A DNA stretch of 64,000 nucleotides. Source: Doris montereyensis. Taxonomy: Eukaryota; Mollusca; Gastropoda; Nudibranchia; Dorididae. The DNA lies in NCBI GenBank assembly GCA_037039925.1, contig JAXRKP010000210.1, positions 222,001 through 286,000 on the forward strand, in the 5' to 3' direction. A program made the position numbers and the translations under genes. Below, piece by piece: positions 60,330 to 64,000 of this stretch. Numbering within the stretch: position 1 is the stretch's first letter; each line of letters opens with the position of its first letter. The notes under the pieces are model-generated. The model was not told where the DNA came from, did not search any database, and saw only the letters and a list, made by a program, of their open reading frames with translations.

Positions 60330-61960
60330 GTATAACCCAAACACTGGCATTGCACAACACGTACAATTAGTAAGTAGTCTTACAATGCAAAGACTTTGTT
60401 ACATGTTTCTCGTATGGCCATACGGTATGTGTTTTGGACAAGACTGCAGGTTTCCCCTCAAGAAGCCCAGCTTGGTGTTGCTTTTTCTTTTTCATTTTTG
60501 TTATTGCATACTTTGTATGTCGCCACGATATTTTATCGTCTGGAGTCAAGCCGAGATACTTTGTTTTTCGTTGTGAATGTAGTACTACTTTTAAAAATTA
60601 GTTTTTGTTTGTAATTCGAATTATTTGATACATGTACATTTTCGGGTGAAATTCCATTTTCCACATATGCTCCCATATGTTCTGATCTTCTTGCAGTATC
60701 TCTGTATCTTCTGTGGTTTTGATCTCCCTGTATAAAAGACTATCATCGGCAAATAGTCTTAGTTTTTAAAATCGTTTGACATTCTTATCGGCATATTATC
60801 GTTTATGTATTATATATGAGGAAGAGGACGAAGCATAGTACGGCTCCTTGTGGTACACCAGAAATAACAGGAAGTGGAGCTGACATTTGATTATCTATAA
60901 CCTCTTGTGAGCGATTTGAAAGGAATGATGTTATCCAAGTGTGGATATTTTTCTGATATCCCATCATGCATTTTCAAGAGGTGTTGGTGGTGTACGGTAC
61001 ATGTACCTCGTCGAAAGCCTTACTAAAATCCAAGATATAACGTCTGTCCGACCCCTTCATTAATGGTGTTTGTAGATATCACAAACCGATGTTCTTTTTT
61101 GACATCACAGAGAATACATTTTGCAAAATGTGTCCATGTGGTAATGAGCTACGATTCGCAGAAACGACATTTGCGGAATTTGTCTGTTGGGCATCTATCA
61201 ATAGTGTCAACAGATGAAATTGGGGCTGTGAATGTATCTGATAATGTTACTGCAGAACACAATGAGTTTGCACAATACATGTATGGACGTTAAGGGCACT
61301 GACAATGACATGTAATTTTCAGCCCTGTTCCTGTCACCTTTCGTGAACTTAAAACTAGGCGTAAAGTGGGCGTCTTTCCAATTTCCAATTTCCAGTATTC
61401 CCTGGTCTAAAGATGTTTGAAACAGGAACATGTAAATTTATAGGAACCGATTCACTAGCAAATGTTTTGAGAAATGTTGCCAATGTGCCATTCGGTCAAA
61501 AGGCCTTGTTTTCCTTTATGTTCAGATTAGTGTCAGAATGCATTTCTCGGAGATACAAAAAAAAATCGATGTTGTCAACTTTCTTTCCTGTAACCTTTCT
61601 ATCATTTATTTTATGTCAGATGGGTCGGAGAATACTGAGGGAAAATCTTCGTTAATGATGTTAGCTTTTTCTTAGATTTGCATTTTTGTCTTTCACGTTC
61701 AGTGGAGCGATTCTTATATTCTCTGTATTTTTTTTTCATTTTAACATAAGACCAGAGCTGTTTGCTTCTTCCGGTGTCCTCATCAATAATGCTATAAATA
61801 CATTTTGCGCGTACTTTTTTGTATTGTTTTTGGGCTGTTCATTTAATTCACAGATATTTTTTTCTTGTTGTTTCAGATGAGGACAATTTTGCTTTTTTCA
61901 ACCATTTTTTTCTTTTCCCTCAAGATACATTTGATTTCTGTTTCATCCAGCCCCAACTTG
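60330..61960 (-). pseudogene. LINE reverse transcriptase, minus strand, decayed
   Basis: From 61960 downwards the minus strand gives a linker (SKQLWSYVKMKKKYREYKN), then LFQTSLDQGILEIGNWKDAH, FTPSFKFTKGDRNRAENY and PLTSIHVLCKLI, then LDFSKAFDEV, WITSFLSNRSQEVIDNQ and VISGVPQGAVL, then RLFADDSLLYREIKTTEDTE, NIWEHMWKMEFHP and NTKLGFLRGNLQSCPKHI. These are the ordered RT blocks of a CR1/Jockey-like LINE, including the FADD catalytic motif. Several stops and frameshifts make it inactive. The endonuclease was not found. Confidence 0.85.
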
Positions 61961-61969
61961 TTATATAGA

Positions 61970-62195
61970 GTGTTGTGATCAGCACACGGGACCACCTGTT
62001 TTTATGGTCAGTTTCTGATGGGACTAGGTGTCGATCCACCGATCCACCTACGTGGACCAGGTTGAGGGGGGTATATTTTTGTTCGAAAAAACTCGAGAAA
62101 ATTTGTCAACCGTGGGTGGGGCTCGTTCTCACTACCTTTTGGTTAAGACTAAGAGGCCGACACCTTGCTTCTGGACTATCGAGTCCCCCTCTGAA
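61970..62195 (-). mobile_element. tRNA-derived SINE, minus strand
   Basis: Its reverse complement contains tccagaagcaaggtgtcggc, ctaaccaaaaggtag, gtggatcgacacctagtccc and catcagaaactg, the head and body order of the SINE at 8618. Confidence 0.75.
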
Positions 62196-62199
62196 GATA

Positions 62200-62635
62200 G
62201 ACTACTATAATTGTGGTGTGGCCCACTCTTGCTCCACGCCAATCATTTGTAGGTTTCTATAGTTTTTCTAATCACACAGAACAGGATGATCTTCTACTGT
62301 GGCAGTAATTAAATGATCTGTTTCTAGTTGTCAGGCATCTTGTTATTGTAGTTAATTCCACTGTGTCGCTCTCGTCATACGCGCTATAAAACTAGGCAAT
62401 ACGTCACTGTCCTGTTGACTTACTTTAATGAGTTGGACGTGGAAGAAGAAAATTAGTTCAGTAAATCTATATATCTATATTTTACAAACAATTTTAAGGG
62501 GAGAAAATTTAATGTTCATATACAACTACAATCATGACTGTATATCATTGTAAAAAATAATTCTTCCGTGGCAGAACTAAAATGTATGTGTTCTAGTTCT
62601 AGGGTTAATTGACTGTGGTGTTGAAGTAAGGAATA
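62200..62635. other. No gene recognised
   Basis: AT-rich noncoding sequence between the SINE and the terminal minisatellite. Confidence 0.5.
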
Positions 62636-64000
62636 AAGTTCTATGTGTAAATGTACGTAGTCATATATGGAAATGTACATAGTTCTATATGTAAATGTAC
62701 GTTGTTCTTTGTGTAAATGTACGTAGTTCTATTTATAAATGTACATAATTTTTTGTGTAAATGTACATAGTTTTTTGTGTAAATGTACATAGTTCTATGT
62801 GTAAATGTACGTAGTTTTTGTGTAAATGTACGTAGTTCTATGTGTAAATGTACGTAGTTCTATGTGTAAATATACGTTGTTTTTGTGTGTAAATGTACAT
62901 AGTTCTATTTTTAAATGTATGTAGTTTTATGTAAATGTACGTAGTTTTATGTGTAAATGTACGTAGTTTTATGTGCAAATGTACGTAGCTTTATATGTAA
63001 ATGTACATAGTTTTATATGTAAATATACGTAGCTTTATGTGTAAATGTACATAGTTCTATGTTTAAATGTACATAGTTCTATGTGTATAATGTATAATGT
63101 AAATGTACATAGTTCTATGTGTAAATTACATAGTTCTATGTGTTTTACATAGTTTTATGTGTAAATGTACATAGTTCTATGTGTAAATGTACATAGTTTT
63201 ATGTGTAAATGTACATAGTTTTATGTGTAAATGTACATAGTTTTATGTGTAAATGTACGTAGTTCTATGTCATAAATGTATGTAATTTTATGTGTAAATG
63301 TACATAGTTTTATGTGTAAATGTACGTAGTTCTATTCATAAATGTATGTAATTTTATGTAAATGTATGTTGTTTTATGTGTAAATGTATAGTTTTATGTT
63401 TAAATGTACGTAGTTCTAAATGTAAATGTACAAAGTTTTATGTGTAGATGTACATAGTTTTATGTGTAAATGTACATAGTTTTATGTGTAAATGTATGTA
63501 GTTTTATGTGTAAATGTACGTAGTTCTATTCATAAATGTACAAAGTTTTATGTGTAAAATTCTATGTAACATAGTTTTATGTGTAAATGTACATAGTTTT
63601 ATATGTAAATGTACGTAGTTTCTATGTGTAAATGTACGTTGTTCTATTTATAAATGTACGTAGTTTTATGTGTAAATGTACGTAGTTTTATGTGTAAATG
63701 TACATAGTTTTATGTGTAAATTCTATGTGTAAATGTACATAGTTTTATGTCGAACTGTACGTAGTTTTATGTGTAAATGTACGTAGTTTTATGTGTAAAT
63801 GTACTATATGTAAATATACGTATTTCTATTTAAATGTACGTAGTTTTATGTGTAAATGTACATAATTTTATGTGTAAATGTACATAGTTTTATATGTGTT
63901 AAACAGTTCTATGTGTAAATGTACATAGTTTTATGTGTAAATGTAGTTCCATTCATAAATGTACCAGTTTTATGTTTAAATGTACAGTTTATTTTAAATG
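62636..64000 (+). repeat. Minisatellite, 22-bp unit, about 60 copies, runs off the window
   Basis: The unit is tagttttatgtgtaaatgta followed by ca or cg. Variants carry ttctatgtg and tattcataaatg. The array is still running at the last base. Confidence 0.95.

Overview
This is a eukaryotic (animal) nuclear window, most likely from a mollusc and probably a gastropod. The coding exons are separated by GT-AG introns and read as a metazoan MED13/MED13L orthologue. The rest is AT-rich DNA full of dinucleotide CT arrays, minisatellites, tRNA-derived SINE pieces and decayed LINEs. The mollusc assignment is an inference from protein and repeat style and was not checked against a database.

Layout. 1-17.3 kb: no recognisable exon. 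It holds a 29-bp minisatellite (2.8-3.9 kb), a 31-bp minisatellite (14.2-14.7 kb), nine long CT arrays, SINE copies and copies of two further dispersed repeats, called here family B and family C. 17.34-39.54 kb, + strand: at least 29 exons of MED13, the large subunit of the Mediator CDK8 kinase module. They run from the conserved N-terminal block through a long disordered Ser/Asn-rich middle to the MedPIWI/C-terminal domain. The first exons (roughly the first 250 residues) and the terminal exon are not visible. 39.5-47.9 kb: noncoding, with a scrambled segmental duplication (about 40.2-42.8 kb), a 240-bp CT array and two family B copies. 48.0-64.0 kb: a nearly continuous chain of minisatellites (44, 55, 60, 35, 28 and 22 bp units) with decayed mobile elements between them: a LINE endonuclease/RT split by an element with terminal inverted repeats, a mariner-like transposase scrap, and two opposed LINE RT fragments.

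Three points stand out. (1) At least three minisatellites appear to have grown out of mobile-element sequence. The 55-bp unit encodes a LINE RT motif, the 60-bp unit encodes the TGDETWVY motif of mariner transposases, and the 31-bp unit matches the part of family B that should occupy that spot. (2) MED13 has correct splice phases almost everywhere but needs about seven 1-2 base frame corrections. Together with deletion-rich shadow duplications nearby, this points to residual assembly error more than to a pseudogene. (3) All three CT arrays inside MED13 begin within about 50 bp downstream of a 5' splice site, and every long CT array in the window has the pyrimidine strand on +.

No operon, CRISPR array, true tRNA gene or unknown protein-coding system was found. 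Most long open frames here are translations of CT arrays or of minisatellites whose unit length is a multiple of three.
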